DNA from: Prevotella sp. Rep29
GTDB lineage: Bacteria; Bacteroidota; Bacteroidia; Bacteroidales; Bacteroidaceae
Direction of reading: 5' to 3'
NCBI RefSeq assembly: GCF_019551475.1
Contig: NZ_CP047159.1
Span: 186,001-250,000 of the forward strand
DNA length: 64,000 bases
Shown: piece after piece, positions 44,938 to 53,100 of the stretch
Layout of the letters: the number at the start of each line of letters is the position of its first letter
How positions within the stretch are numbered: position 1 is the first letter of the stretch
Notes under the pieces: model-generated
Told to the model about the DNA's origin: nothing
Database searches by the model: none
Seen by the model: the letters and a program-made list of their open reading frames with translations, nothing else
Program-made: the position numbers and the translations under genes

Positions 44938-45438
44938 ATGGAAACGACCGTAAAATTTAAGACGCTGAGTTGCAGGGAGTCAAGGACCTATCTCTTTGCT
45001 GCAGTTTTTGTGTTGGGAAACATGTTGCTTCCCCAGTTATGTCACTTGGTGCCACAGGGCGGACTGGTATGGCTGCCCATCTATTTCTTCACGCTCATCG
45101 GCGCCTATAAATATGGTTGGCAGGTGGGACTGCTGACTGCCGTTGCCTCGCCGCTGCTCAACTCGTGGCTGTTTGGCATGCCGCCGTCGCCGGTGCTCCC
45201 GATTATTCTCGTGAAGTCTGTGGCGCTGGCATTGGCTGCCGCTCTGGTGGCAAAGCGCACGCAGACGGCGACCATCCTGACGCTCATCCTGGTTGTGGTG
45301 GCTTACCAGCTCGCCGGTTCGCTCTTCGAATGGGCATATACGGGCAGTCTTTCGGCGGCTCTGCAAGACGTTCGTCTCGGCATCCCGGGACTGTTGCTGC
45401 AAGTGTTCGGCGGCTGGCTGATTCTTAGGAAGATTTAA
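44938..45438 (+). CDS. ECF transporter S component-like protein
   Basis: A 166-residue protein with about five to six hydrophobic helices and no ATPase domain. WLPIYFFTLIGAYKYGWQVGLLTAVASPLLNSWLFGMPPSPVLPIILVK resembles substrate-binding (S) components of energy-coupling-factor vitamin or metal transporters. No EcfA/EcfT is nearby, so it would use a shared module encoded elsewhere. The substrate is not predictable. The stop codon touches the repeat at 45439-45475. Confidence 0.7.
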   Translation: METTVKFKTLSCRESRTYLFAAVFVLGNMLLPQLCHLVPQGGLVWLPIYFFTLIGAYKYGWQVGLLTAVASPLLNSWLFGMPPSPVLPIILVKSVALALAAALVAKRTQTATILTLILVVVAYQLAGSLFEWAYTGSLSAALQDVRLGIPGLLLQVFGGWLILRKI

Positions 45439-45475
45439 CCCAAATCGGTCATTGGAGCGCTATTAGATATTTTTT
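45439..45475. repeat. Solo end of the 47528-47720 element
   Basis: CCCAAATCGGTCATT and the following A/T-rich bases match the left end of the 193-base element at 47528 with a few differences. The right end is missing. It lies between convergent genes. Confidence 0.6.
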
Positions 45476-45483
45476 CATCAAAC

Positions 45484-46413
45484 TCACGCTTCCGTTTCAG
45501 CATTTTTGATATTCCTCGGATGGTGTTCGAGAATCTCGCGTCGGAGGGTGGACGTGTCGATGTGGGTGTAGATTTCGGTGGTTCCGATGCTCTCGTGCCC
45601 GAGCAATGCCTGTATGACGCGCAGGTCGGCACCTCCCTCGAGCAGTGCTGTGGCGAAGGAGTGGCGCAGGGTGTGGGGCGAGATGTTTTTCTTGATGCCT
45701 GCTTCCGCAGCCTGTCGCTTAATCATGATGAGAATCATGGTGCGTGTGAGGTGGGCACCCCGCCGGTTGAGAAACACGTAGTCTTCTTCTCCCGGCTTGA
45801 TACTCATCTCGTTGCGCACCTGGAACCACAGGCTCAGCTCGTGCAAAGCACGGTCGGAGATGGGCACGAGGCGCTCTTTCTTTCCCTTTCCCACGATGCG
45901 CAGGAACTTGTCTTCGCGGTAGAGGTCGGACAGTTTCAGGTTGGTGAGCTCCGATACGCGCAGCCCGCATGAGAAGAGTGTCTCGATAATGGCGCGGTTG
46001 CGATGTCCTTCCCATTTTGAAAGGTCGATGGAACTTTCGAGCAGGTCGATTTCTTCGGTGGAGAGCACTTCGGGCAGGTGTTCGCCGATTTTGGGCGATT
46101 CCAGCAGTTCGGTAGGGTCGTCGGTCACCTCGCCCTCGATGACGAGAAAGTTGTAGAACGAGCGCAGTCCGCTGAGTATGCGGCATTGCGAGCGTGCTCC
46201 GATGCCGATGTCGTGCAGGGAAGCGACGAAGTTCTGCAAGTGGTCGAGCGTCACCTGTCGGAAATCAATCTGTTCTCCCTCCAAATAGTGCAGCAATTTC
46301 TCCAAATCGAGCATGTAGGCATTCAGCGTGTGTGCCGAATAGCCGCGTTGCAGGCGCAGATACTGTTGGTATGCCTTGATGATATTCCGTCCCGTTTTCT
46401 TGCTGCTTTCCAT
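45484..46413 (-). CDS. xerD: Site-specific tyrosine recombinase XerD
   Basis: A 309-residue recombinase. The N-terminal SAM-like domain (about 8-95, IIKAYQQYLRLQRGYSAHTLNAYMLDLEKLL) is followed by the catalytic domain with R152 (CGLRVSEL), H247 and R250 (HTLRHSF), H273 (LGHESIGTT) and the nucleophile Y282. Together with XerC it would resolve chromosome dimers at dif. The start is placed at ATG 46413, since upstream residues lie in the promoter area. It is divergent from aroQ, with only 44 bases between start codons. Confidence 0.93.
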   Translation of the reverse strand: MESSKKTGRNIIKAYQQYLRLQRGYSAHTLNAYMLDLEKLLHYLEGEQIDFRQVTLDHLQNFVASLHDIGIGARSQCRILSGLRSFYNFLVIEGEVTDDPTELLESPKIGEHLPEVLSTEEIDLLESSIDLSKWEGHRNRAIIETLFSCGLRVSELTNLKLSDLYREDKFLRIVGKGKKERLVPISDRALHELSLWFQVRNEMSIKPGEEDYVFLNRRGAHLTRTMILIMIKRQAAEAGIKKNISPHTLRHSFATALLEGGADLRVIQALLGHESIGTTEIYTHIDTSTLRREILEHHPRNIKNAETEA

Positions 46414-46422
46414 GAAAATGCT

Positions 46423-46442
46423 TACTTTTGCCAGCAAATATA
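46423..46442. promoter_or_regulatory. Overlapping divergent -7 boxes for xerD and aroQ
   Basis: TACTTTTG on the plus strand (46423-46430) points to aroQ and TATATTTG on the minus strand (46435-46442) points to xerD. The -33 elements are weak for both. Confidence 0.45.
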
Positions 46443-46457
46443 CAAAAAAAATCTGAG

Positions 46458-46883
46458 ATGAGAATACAGATTATCAACGGACCTAACCTGAACCTGCTCG
46501 GGCGTCGTGAGCCGTCGGTCTATGGCAGCGAATCGTTCGAAGACTATTTGGCGGTGTTGCAGTCGGCATACCCTGACGTGGAGATGGCTTATTATCAGAG
46601 CAATGTGGAGGGAGAGCTGGTGAACAAGCTGCAGGAAGTGGGATTCTCCTGCGACGGAATCATCCTGAACGCCGGTGCCTACACACACACCAGCGTGGCA
46701 CTGCACGACTGCATCCGCGCCATCGACGTGCCTGTGGTGGAGGTACACATATCTAATATATACGCGCGCGAGGACTTCCGCCACACGTCGCTCATCTCAG
46801 CCGCGTGTGCCGGAGTGGTCTGCGGGTTCGGAATGGACAGCTATCGCCTGGCACTCGAGGCGCTGAAAGGGATGAAGCGATGA
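46458..46883 (+). CDS. aroQ: Type II 3-dehydroquinate dehydratase
   Basis: A 141-residue enzyme that converts 3-dehydroquinate to 3-dehydroshikimate in the shikimate pathway. Signature segments are IINGPNLNLLGRREPSVYG (flexible lid with catalytic Arg and Tyr), YYQSNVEGELVNKLQE, ILNAGAYTHTSVALHD and VEVHISNIYAREDFRHTSL with the catalytic His. Length matches the dodecameric type II form. The stop codon overlaps the start of the next gene (ATGA), indicating coupled translation. Confidence 0.96.
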   Translation: MRIQIINGPNLNLLGRREPSVYGSESFEDYLAVLQSAYPDVEMAYYQSNVEGELVNKLQEVGFSCDGIILNAGAYTHTSVALHDCIRAIDVPVVEVHISNIYAREDFRHTSLISAACAGVVCGFGMDSYRLALEALKGMKR

Positions 46884-47518
46884 CAGGTGGCAGACTTCTT
46901 GAGCAGTATGTGCTGGAGCATATTGATGCCGAGGGCGACTATCTGCATCGGCTTTGGCGTGCCACGAATGTGGAACTGCTGCACGGACGCATGGCAAGCG
47001 GTCATCTGCAGGGGCGGCTGTTGAAAATGCTCGTGCACATGATTCGTCCGCAGAACGTGCTGGAAGTGGGCACCTTCAGTGGCTATTCTGCCATCTGCAT
47101 GGCGGAAGGACTGCCCGAAGACGGCAAGGTCTATACGTTCGAAATCAACGATGAAATGGAGGATTTTGCACGCCGGTGGATTTCCGGTTCGGCAGTTGCC
47201 GAGCGGATTGACTTCCGCATCGGCGATGCGATTGTCGAAGCCCCTCGCCTGGGCATTACGTTCGACATGGTGTTTATCGACGGCGACAAGCGAACCTATG
47301 TCGAGGCTTACGAGATGGCGCTGTCGGTGGTGCGCACGGGCGGCTTTATCCTTGCCGACAATACGCTGTGGGACGGACATGTGGTGGACGAGGCGTATGA
47401 CCACGACCGCCAGACGCAAGGCATTGAGGCGTTCAACGACCATGTGGCAGCCGACAGCAGGGTGGAAAAAGTGATTCTCCCCTTGCGCGACGGACTGACG
47501 CTCATCAGGAAGAAATAG
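46880..47518 (+). CDS. SAM-dependent O-methyltransferase (class I, COMT-like)
   Basis: A 212-residue methyltransferase of the caffeoyl-CoA/catechol type. The SAM-binding motif is VLEVGTFSGYSAICMAEGL (about 60-78), then VYTFEINDEM and FDMVFIDGDKRTYVEAYEMAL with metal-ligand Asp residues, and ILADNTLWDGHVVDE. ATG 46880 overlaps the aroQ stop. Substrate unknown; the pairing with aroQ is common in Bacteroidetes and need not be functional. Confidence 0.88.
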   Translation: MTGGRLLEQYVLEHIDAEGDYLHRLWRATNVELLHGRMASGHLQGRLLKMLVHMIRPQNVLEVGTFSGYSAICMAEGLPEDGKVYTFEINDEMEDFARRWISGSAVAERIDFRIGDAIVEAPRLGITFDMVFIDGDKRTYVEAYEMALSVVRTGGFILADNTLWDGHVVDEAYDHDRQTQGIEAFNDHVAADSRVEKVILPLRDGLTLIRKK

Positions 47519-47527
47519 AAGATTAAA

Positions 47528-47720
47528 CCCAAATCGGTCATTAGACCGCTATTATATATTTTAGTACAGATGTTCAGCTCTTCGTGTCATAGTATCATTT
47601 GCTTCGGCATCTGTCTCCAACCTTGTTCTCACCGTAGCCCGCTACGCTTTCGAGAAAGGTTGACGTCATCTGCACAAAGCAAACAACACTCTGAACACAA
47701 AGTCTAATGAACGATTTGGG
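47528..47720. mobile_element. MITE-like element with 18-base terminal inverted repeats
   Basis: CCCAAATCGGTCATTAGA at 47528-47545 is matched by TCTAATGAACGATTTGGG at 47703-47720 (17 of 18 as inverted repeats). The 193 bases have no coding potential. A truncated left end lies at 45439-45475. No clear target-site duplication is visible. It accounts for most of the gap 47519-47782. Confidence 0.6.
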
Positions 47721-47724
47721 ATAA

Positions 47725-47769
47725 AAAAGAAAATGGCAGTCATGGATACCATAACTGCCATTTTCTTTT
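47725..47769. terminator. Bidirectional terminator between the O-methyltransferase and HIT genes
   Basis: AAAAGAAAATGGCAGT 47725-47740 pairs perfectly with ACTGCCATTTTCTTTT 47754-47769, giving a T-rich 3' side on both strands. Confidence 0.9.
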
Positions 47770-47782
47770 CCCTATCATGTAT

Positions 47783-48181
47783 TTATAGTTTCTGAAATTC
47801 TGCGTAAATCTTCCCGGCAATATCCTTGAACTCCTCTTCGGAGAGCTTGAGCTTTTCCTTGCGGAAGTCAGCATCCCCCTCTGTCTGCATGGGGATGAGG
47901 TGGATGTGTGCGTGCGGCACTTCCAGTCCGAGCACGATTTGTGCCACTTTCCTGCAAGGGAACGCGCTTTTCAAAGCCGTTGCCACTTTCTTTGCAAAGA
48001 GTTGGAACTCAGCCAGTTCGTCGTCGTCCATGTCGAAGATGTAATCCACCTCATGGCGTGGAATGACCAGCGTGTGCCCTTTGGCTACGGGGCTGATGTC
48101 GAGAAACGCATAGAACTTGTCGCTTTCGGCACATTTATAGCTGGGAATCTCTCCTGCTGCGATTTTCGAAAAGATAGTCAT
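47783..48181 (-). CDS. HIT family nucleotide-binding hydrolase
   Basis: A 132-residue protein with the histidine-triad motif HAHIHLIP and the upstream FAFL-like segment FYAFLDISPVAKGHTLVIPRHEVDYIFD. Family members hydrolyse nucleotide phosphoramidates or dinucleotides; the precise substrate is not known. It lies 18 bases downstream of greA and probably shares its transcript, ending at the terminator at 47725-47769. Confidence 0.92.
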   Translation of the reverse strand: MTIFSKIAAGEIPSYKCAESDKFYAFLDISPVAKGHTLVIPRHEVDYIFDMDDDELAEFQLFAKKVATALKSAFPCRKVAQIVLGLEVPHAHIHLIPMQTEGDADFRKEKLKLSEEEFKDIAGKIYAEFQKL

Positions 48182-48199
48182 CGTGTTAGAATGTTAAGT

Positions 48200-48664
48200 T
48201 TAAAGTGAGATACTGTCGATTCTCAAGTGGAGCGTTCCGGCAGGGATTTTCACCACAACCTCGTCGCCCACCTTCTTGTTGAGCAGTCCTTGTGCGATAG
48301 GTGTCTGGATGGAAATCTTCCCCTCGCGCAGGTTGGCTTCGTTCTCGCTGACGATGGTGTAAGCCATTTTTGCCTTGGTCTTCATGTTGGTCATCTCGAC
48401 TTTCGACATAATCTGTACCACCTCGTTGCTGAGACGAGAAGTGTCCACGATTTTTGCTTCGGCGATGGTGAGCTTCAGGCGGTTGATTTTGTCTTCCAGA
48501 TGTCCCTGTGCCTCACGTGCAGCCTCATACTCTGAGTTTTCGCTCAGGTCGCCCTTGTCGCGTGCTTCAGCGATGGCGGCTGAGATTTTCTTCCGTTCAA
48601 CGGATTCGAGTTGTTGTAGTTCGGCTATCAGTTTGTCGTAGCCTTCTTGTGACATATAAGCCAT
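48200..48664 (-). CDS. greA: Transcription elongation factor GreA
   Basis: A 154-residue protein with the GreA N-terminal coiled coil (MSQEGYDKLIAELQQLESVERKKISAAIAEARDKGDLSENSEYEAAREAQG, acidic tip residues in GDLSENSEY) and the C-terminal FKBP-like domain. It stimulates transcript cleavage in backtracked RNA polymerase. ATG 48664 or the ATG three codons later could start translation. A perfect hairpin lies in the leader, listed separately. Confidence 0.96.
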   Translation of the reverse strand: MAYMSQEGYDKLIAELQQLESVERKKISAAIAEARDKGDLSENSEYEAAREAQGHLEDKINRLKLTIAEAKIVDTSRLSNEVVQIMSKVEMTNMKTKAKMAYTIVSENEANLREGKISIQTPIAQGLLNKKVGDEVVVKIPAGTLHLRIDSISL

Positions 48665-48720
48665 AGTCTTCTAATTTTATTTTTTCAACGTTTTGTTTTA
48701 TACCGCAAAAACTAAGAATC

Positions 48721-48740
48721 CCGACTTCGCTGGAAGTCGG
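48721..48740 (-). promoter_or_regulatory. Hairpin in the greA leader
   Basis: CCGACTTC 48721-48728 pairs perfectly with GAAGTCGG 48733-48740 over a 4-base loop; the minus-strand sequence after it is T-rich. It lies between promoter and start codon, 57 bases upstream of the ATG. It could act as an attenuator. Confidence 0.55.
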
Positions 48741-48782
48741 AACCCTTTTCATTTTTGTAATATCAATTTGTTTAACCCTTTG

Positions 48783-48812
48783 CAAAGGTAGGCATAATTT
48801 TTGAAATACGCA
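48783..48812 (-). promoter_or_regulatory. Promoter of greA-HIT
   Basis: TACCTTTG (48783-48790, minus strand) with TTGCG about 19 bases upstream. Confidence 0.6.
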
Positions 48813-48829
48813 ATTTTTACGAAGAAAAA

Positions 48830-48860
48830 TGTTGTTTTCTATAAATTATTCATAATTTTG
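48830..48860 (+). promoter_or_regulatory. Promoter of the UPF0597 gene
   Basis: TGTTG at 48830-48834 and TAATTTTG at 48853-48860 with an 18-base spacer; ATG is 43 bases downstream. Confidence 0.55.
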
Positions 48861-48903
48861 TAGCTTGAAAAACAATGTGAACCGGTAAAGCATAGAAAAA
48901 GAC

Positions 48904-50199
48904 ATGTTACCCTTAAAAGAAAGAGAAGAGATTATACGCCTGATAAAGTGTCAGGTGGTTCCCGCCATTGGTTGTACCGAACCGATGGCTGTGGCGCTCT
49001 GCGTGGCAAAAGCATGCGAGATTTTGGGAAGAACTCCTGACAGGATAGACGTCAGGCTGAGTGGCAATATACTGAAAAACGCCATGGGAGTAGGCATTCC
49101 CGGAACGAAGATGATAGGTCTTCCGATAGCCATTGCGCTGGGTGCCCTGATAGGGCGGTCAGAATATGGTCTGGAAGTGTTGAAAGATTGCACGGACGAA
49201 GCCGTGAGCCGAGCCAAGGCGTTTATGGAGGGCGACCGCATTCACATCACGCTCGAGAAAGAAGACCCCGACAAACTGTATATCGCCGTTTGCTGCAGTG
49301 CAGAAGGACATGAGGCAGAGGCAATCATCAAGCACAGTCATACCAACTTCGTGCGCTGCCGTCGCGACAGTGAGATACTGTTAGACAAACAGGAGACGAC
49401 GGTGGAGGAGAGCGAGGAAGACAACCTTCGGCTGACATTGAAGATGGTCTATGACTTTGCCACGCAGACCAACATCGAAGAGCTCCGCTTCATTCTCGAA
49501 GCCAAACGGCTCAATGAGGCTGCCGCAGCAGACGGACTGCGCGAGAATTTCGGTCACCAGCTGGGCAAGACCATGTGCTCGCCACTCGGTAAAGGCATTA
49601 TGGGCGACAGCATTTTCTCGAAGATTCTCTCCAAGACCAGCTGTGCCTGCGACGCACGTATGGCTGGAGCAATGATTCCCGTGATGAGCAACAGTGGCAG
49701 CGGTAATCAAGGCATCTGCACCACCATGCCGGTAGTGGTGTTTGCCGAGGAGAACCATAATACAGAGGAAGAACTCATCAGGGCATTGATATTGAGCAAT
49801 CTGACTGCCATCTACATCAAGCAGAATCTCGGTACGCTGTCGGCTCTGTGCGGCTGTGTGGTGGCAAGCACCGGCAGCAGCGTGGGCATCACCTATCTGA
49901 TGGGTGGCAACTATGAGCAGGTTACATATGCCGTGAAAAACATGATAGCCAATCTGACGGGCATGATTTGCGACGGTGCCAAGCCGAGTTGTTCGCTGAA
50001 ACTGACCACAGGCGTGAGCACGGCAGTCATGAGTGCCATGATGGCTATCCAGCACAAGCATGTGAGTTCGATGGAAGGCATCATCGACGACGACGTCGAT
50101 CAGAGCATCCGCAACCTGACAGCCATCGGCAGCAGGGGAATGGACGAGACCGACCGCTATGTGCTCGACATCATGGTGGGCAAGAAAAGCGAGTGTTAG
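48904..50199 (+). CDS. UPF0597 / L-serine dehydratase alpha-like protein (cysteine desulfidase family)
   Basis: A 431-residue protein of the family containing E. coli YhaM (CyuA) and archaeal L-cysteine desulfidase. Characteristic parts are VVPAIGCTEPMAVALCVAKA, LSGNILKNAMGVGIPGT, MSNSGSGNQGICTTMPV and ICDGAKPSCSLKLTTG; conserved Cys residues there would hold a 4Fe-4S cluster. Predicted reaction: L-cysteine to pyruvate, sulfide and ammonia, or serine deamination. It is the first of three plus-strand genes with miaB and the kinase. Confidence 0.88.
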   Translation: MLPLKEREEIIRLIKCQVVPAIGCTEPMAVALCVAKACEILGRTPDRIDVRLSGNILKNAMGVGIPGTKMIGLPIAIALGALIGRSEYGLEVLKDCTDEAVSRAKAFMEGDRIHITLEKEDPDKLYIAVCCSAEGHEAEAIIKHSHTNFVRCRRDSEILLDKQETTVEESEEDNLRLTLKMVYDFATQTNIEELRFILEAKRLNEAAAADGLRENFGHQLGKTMCSPLGKGIMGDSIFSKILSKTSCACDARMAGAMIPVMSNSGSGNQGICTTMPVVVFAEENHNTEEELIRALILSNLTAIYIKQNLGTLSALCGCVVASTGSSVGITYLMGGNYEQVTYAVKNMIANLTGMICDGAKPSCSLKLTTGVSTAVMSAMMAIQHKHVSSMEGIIDDDVDQSIRNLTAIGSRGMDETDRYVLDIMVGKKSEC

Positions 50200-50237
50200 G
50201 AAAGGGAAATGGTCAGAAGACGAAGTAGTAGTGTGAA

Positions 50238-51590
50238 ATGAAGAAACTATATATAGAGACGTATGGGTGCCAGATGAACGTGGCTGACTCGGAGGTGGTC
50301 GCCTCAGTCATGCAGATGGCTGGCTATGAGGTGACCGACCGTCTGGAAGATGCCGACGCCGTGTTCCTCAATACCTGTTCGGTGCGCGACAATGCTGAGC
50401 AGAAGATTTACCACCGCTTGGAAGCGTTGGATGCCGAGCGCAGGCGGAGAGAGGCTTCCCATGCGGAAAAAGGACAGGCTCCGGCTCTAATTGTCGGCGT
50501 CTTGGGCTGCATGGCTGAGCGAGTGAAAGAGCAACTTCTCCACGAACATAAAGCCGACCTTGTGGCAGGTCCCGATGCCTATCTGTCATTGCCCGACCTG
50601 ATTGCACAGGCAGAGGCGGGATTCAAGGCAATGGACGTAGAACTGTCGGCGACGGAGACCTACCGCGACGTGCTGCCTCAACGTCTGCACGGACAGAAGA
50701 CGGGCGGCTTCGTGAGCATCATGCGCGGCTGCAACAACTTCTGTCATTATTGCATCGTGCCCTACACCCGAGGCAGGGAACGCTCACGCGACGTGGACAG
50801 CATCCTCCGCGAAGTGCGCGACCTCGAAGGACGGGGATTTAAGGAAGTGACGCTGCTCGGACAGAACGTGAACAGCTACAGGGCGCTGGCGGAAGGACAG
50901 CCGGACGTCGCCTTCCCGCAGTTGCTGCGGAAGGTGGCTGAGCACACGTCGATGCGCGTGCGTTTCACCACCTCACATCCGAAAGACATGAGCGACAAGA
51001 CACTGCATGTCATTGCCGACATGCCCAACGTGTGTCCGCATATCCATCTGCCCGTGCAGAGCGGCAGCGACCGCATCCTGAAGCTCATGAACCGTAAGTA
51101 TGACCGCGCCTGGTACATGGAACGCATCCATGCCATCCGGACCATCATCCCCGACTGCTCCATCACGACCGATATCTTCGTCGGCTATCACAGCGAGACC
51201 GAAGAAGACCACCAGTTGTCGCTCTCACTGATGGAAGAAGTGCAGTACGACTCTGCCTTTATGTTCAAATACTCCGAGCGTCCCGGCACATACGCATCCA
51301 AACATCTGCCCGACGACGTCCCCGAAGAGGTGAAGCTGCAACGCCTCAGTCAGCTCATAGAACTGCAGACACGCATCTCTGCCGAGCAAAACAAAAAAGA
51401 TGAGGGGAAGACGTTCGAAGTGCTGGTTGAGGGCTACAGCAAGCGTTCGCGCGAACAACTCTGCGGACGCACGCCGCAAAACAAGATGGTGGTCTTCGCA
51501 AAAGGCACGCACCACATCGGCGAACTGGTGCCCGTCCGTATCACAGACTCAACTTCGGCAACCCTGCTGGGCGAGCCGCTCAATGTGTAA
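50238..51590 (+). CDS. miaB: tRNA-2-methylthio-N6-dimethylallyladenosine synthase
   Basis: A 450-residue radical-SAM methylthiotransferase that modifies A37 of tRNAs reading UNN codons. Two iron-sulfur clusters are readable: C11, C47 and C91 in the N-terminal UPF0004 domain (ETYGCQMN, NTCSVRD, VLGCMAER) and the radical-SAM triad C165, C169 and C172 (CNNFCHYC). A C-terminal TRAM domain (about 385-450) binds tRNA. The kinase gene starts 5 bases after its stop. Confidence 0.96.
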   Translation: MKKLYIETYGCQMNVADSEVVASVMQMAGYEVTDRLEDADAVFLNTCSVRDNAEQKIYHRLEALDAERRRREASHAEKGQAPALIVGVLGCMAERVKEQLLHEHKADLVAGPDAYLSLPDLIAQAEAGFKAMDVELSATETYRDVLPQRLHGQKTGGFVSIMRGCNNFCHYCIVPYTRGRERSRDVDSILREVRDLEGRGFKEVTLLGQNVNSYRALAEGQPDVAFPQLLRKVAEHTSMRVRFTTSHPKDMSDKTLHVIADMPNVCPHIHLPVQSGSDRILKLMNRKYDRAWYMERIHAIRTIIPDCSITTDIFVGYHSETEEDHQLSLSLMEEVQYDSAFMFKYSERPGTYASKHLPDDVPEEVKLQRLSQLIELQTRISAEQNKKDEGKTFEVLVEGYSKRSREQLCGRTPQNKMVVFAKGTHHIGELVPVRITDSTSATLLGEPLNV

Positions 51591-51595
51591 AACCG

Positions 51596-52483
51596 ATGAA
51601 TCCGACAAATACCATTCCGCATATCGCAGGCGAAACGGAGAGAGACTCCTCTTCCATCCTGCTCATCAGCGACCTCGCCGGCTACGGGAAAGTGGCAACG
51701 GCAGCCATGTTGCCCATCCTTTCCTACATGGAGTATCAGGTGTTCAACCTGCCGACCATGCTGATTTCCAATACCTTCAGATATCCGAAATCCTGCTCGC
51801 TCGACACGACGGAGTATATCCAACAGGTGCTTCCCGTGTGGAAAGAACTGGGATTCCACTTCGATGCCATCGCCACAGGCTATATGGTCAGCGTCAGACA
51901 GGCACGAATCGTGGCAGACTATTGCAAGGAGCAGGCAGCACTGGGCACAGCCATCTATGTCGATCCCGTCATGGGCGACAGCGGAAAACTCTATAACGGT
52001 GTGACCGACGAGGCGGTGCGCGCCATGCGGGAGATGATTAGCGTGGCAGACCTCATCTATCCCAATTACACCGAGGCGTGCTATCTGACCGACACACCTT
52101 ATAAAAAAGACGGTGTCACGGAACGCGAAATCCATGAACTTATCGACGGGCTGCGGAAAACGGGGGCACGGTCGGTCATCATCACCTCCCTGAAAATCAA
52201 GGACGAGCATTCAGGTCAACATGCAGGGAGCGCCGTGGCGGGTTATAATGCCGACAACGATGAATTCTTCCTGTTGCCCTATACGGAAATACCTACCGAA
52301 CTGCCTGGCACGGGCGACATCTTCTCAGCCGTTCTCATCGCTCACCTGCTGCGTCGGGAACCGCTGCGGCAATGCACCCAAAAGGCGATGGATGCCGTCT
52401 ATCAGCTCATAGAACTCAGCCGGGGACTGAAAGACAAGAACTGTGGCATACCGCTGGAAAACTATCTGCACGTTGTGAAATAG
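51596..52483 (+). CDS. Pyridoxal/pyridoxamine kinase-like (PfkB/ribokinase superfamily)
   Basis: A 295-residue kinase. ILLISDLAGYGKVATAAMLPILS (substrate-binding start), the PVMGDSGKLYNGV region and the catalytic motif ELPGTGDIFSAVLIAHLL fit PdxY/PdxK-type vitamin B6 kinases, which phosphorylate pyridoxal to supply the coenzyme pyridoxal phosphate. The sequence departs from E. coli PdxY enough that another B6-like substrate is possible. Last gene of the UPF0597-miaB-kinase group. Confidence 0.85.
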   Translation: MNPTNTIPHIAGETERDSSSILLISDLAGYGKVATAAMLPILSYMEYQVFNLPTMLISNTFRYPKSCSLDTTEYIQQVLPVWKELGFHFDAIATGYMVSVRQARIVADYCKEQAALGTAIYVDPVMGDSGKLYNGVTDEAVRAMREMISVADLIYPNYTEACYLTDTPYKKDGVTEREIHELIDGLRKTGARSVIITSLKIKDEHSGQHAGSAVAGYNADNDEFFLLPYTEIPTELPGTGDIFSAVLIAHLLRREPLRQCTQKAMDAVYQLIELSRGLKDKNCGIPLENYLHVVK

Positions 52484-52635
52484 CCCTCATCCCTGCACAC
52501 CCGCAGCTTTTTCTCTCGCAGGTCATGCAGATTTTCCGTTCCTCCCTTTTGTTGTTGGCGAATTGCAACCCACAACCGGCAGTTGCCAGGAACCAACAGT
52601 TACAATCCACCCGAACAAAGTTTAACTTCCGAAAA

Positions 52636-52698
52636 CCAAATTCACTGAATTTACTCACCAAATTCACTGAATTTGGTCATCAATTTCACTGAATTTGC
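52636..52698. repeat. Three palindrome units with 22-base period, second array
   Basis: Units at 52636-52654, 52658-52676 (CCAAATTCACTGAATTTGG, a perfect palindrome around its centre) and 52680-52698, each 19 bases with TCA spacers. Same design as 39125-39187. It sits in the 658-base gap 52484-53141, which otherwise holds the promoter and structured leader of the type III system. Confidence 0.78.
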
Positions 52699-52823
52699 AT
52701 TAAAAGCAGCGTGCTTGCTGTCCACAATTCTTAATTCTCATCGGGAGATTTCCTGAGGCGATGCATCGGCAAAGTCCTCGCAGCGTCTTTTTTGGCAGGG
52801 AGCCGTAAAAAACATTCCATCTT

Positions 52824-52854
52824 TTTGTAGCATTAAAAAAAATCCGTATCTTTG
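52824..52854 (+). promoter_or_regulatory. Consensus promoter of the type III restriction-modification operon
   Basis: TTTG 52824-52827, a 19-base spacer and TATCTTTG 52847-52854 match the Bacteroidetes consensus exactly. The next start codon on this strand is mod at 53142, giving a leader of about 285 bases. Confidence 0.78.
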
Positions 52855-52930
52855 CATTTAAGCGTTGCGCGCTATGGCGCTTGCAGCGCAAGACATTGTG
52901 GGTTAAACATTAGCGTTGGCTATTATTCAA

Positions 52931-53100
52931 GATGTTCCGAAACTTGCAGGTAGAAAGAACAAATCTCTAAAATAATGGTAACGCCTACTGATATAGTGGG
53001 CGTTTTCCTGTTTTCGAGATTTAGGTTTCCTGCAAGTACCTGGAACATCAAACGGGGATTCGTCCACGTTTTGTGTCCAAAGGTACTTGCAGGAATCATT
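52931..53100 (+). promoter_or_regulatory. Structured leader with mutually exclusive hairpins
   Basis: Structure 1 nests three stems: GATGTTCC and ACTTGCAGG (52931-52950) with CCTGCAAGT and GGAACATC (53029-53049); AAATCTC 52961-52967 with GAGATTT 53016-53022; AACGCCTACT 52980-52989 with AGTGGGCGTT 52995-53004. Structure 2 pairs TCCTGCAAGTACCT 53028-53041 with AGGTACTTGCAGGA 53081-53094 (14 of 14), encloses a small AACGgGGA/TCCaCGTT stem and is followed by ATCATTTTTG. Both use 53029-53037, so they exclude each other, as in an antiterminator/terminator pair. Alternatively it is the palindromic end of a lost insertion sequence. A further stem, TTGCGC 52865-52870 with GCGCAA 52886-52891, lies near the 5' end. 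Confidence 0.6.

Noticed and set aside
52862..52893. Hairpin near the leader start considered as an attC site or tRNA remnant
   Set aside because: No integron core-site consensus, no cloverleaf and no CCA end; treated only as a stem in the leader.
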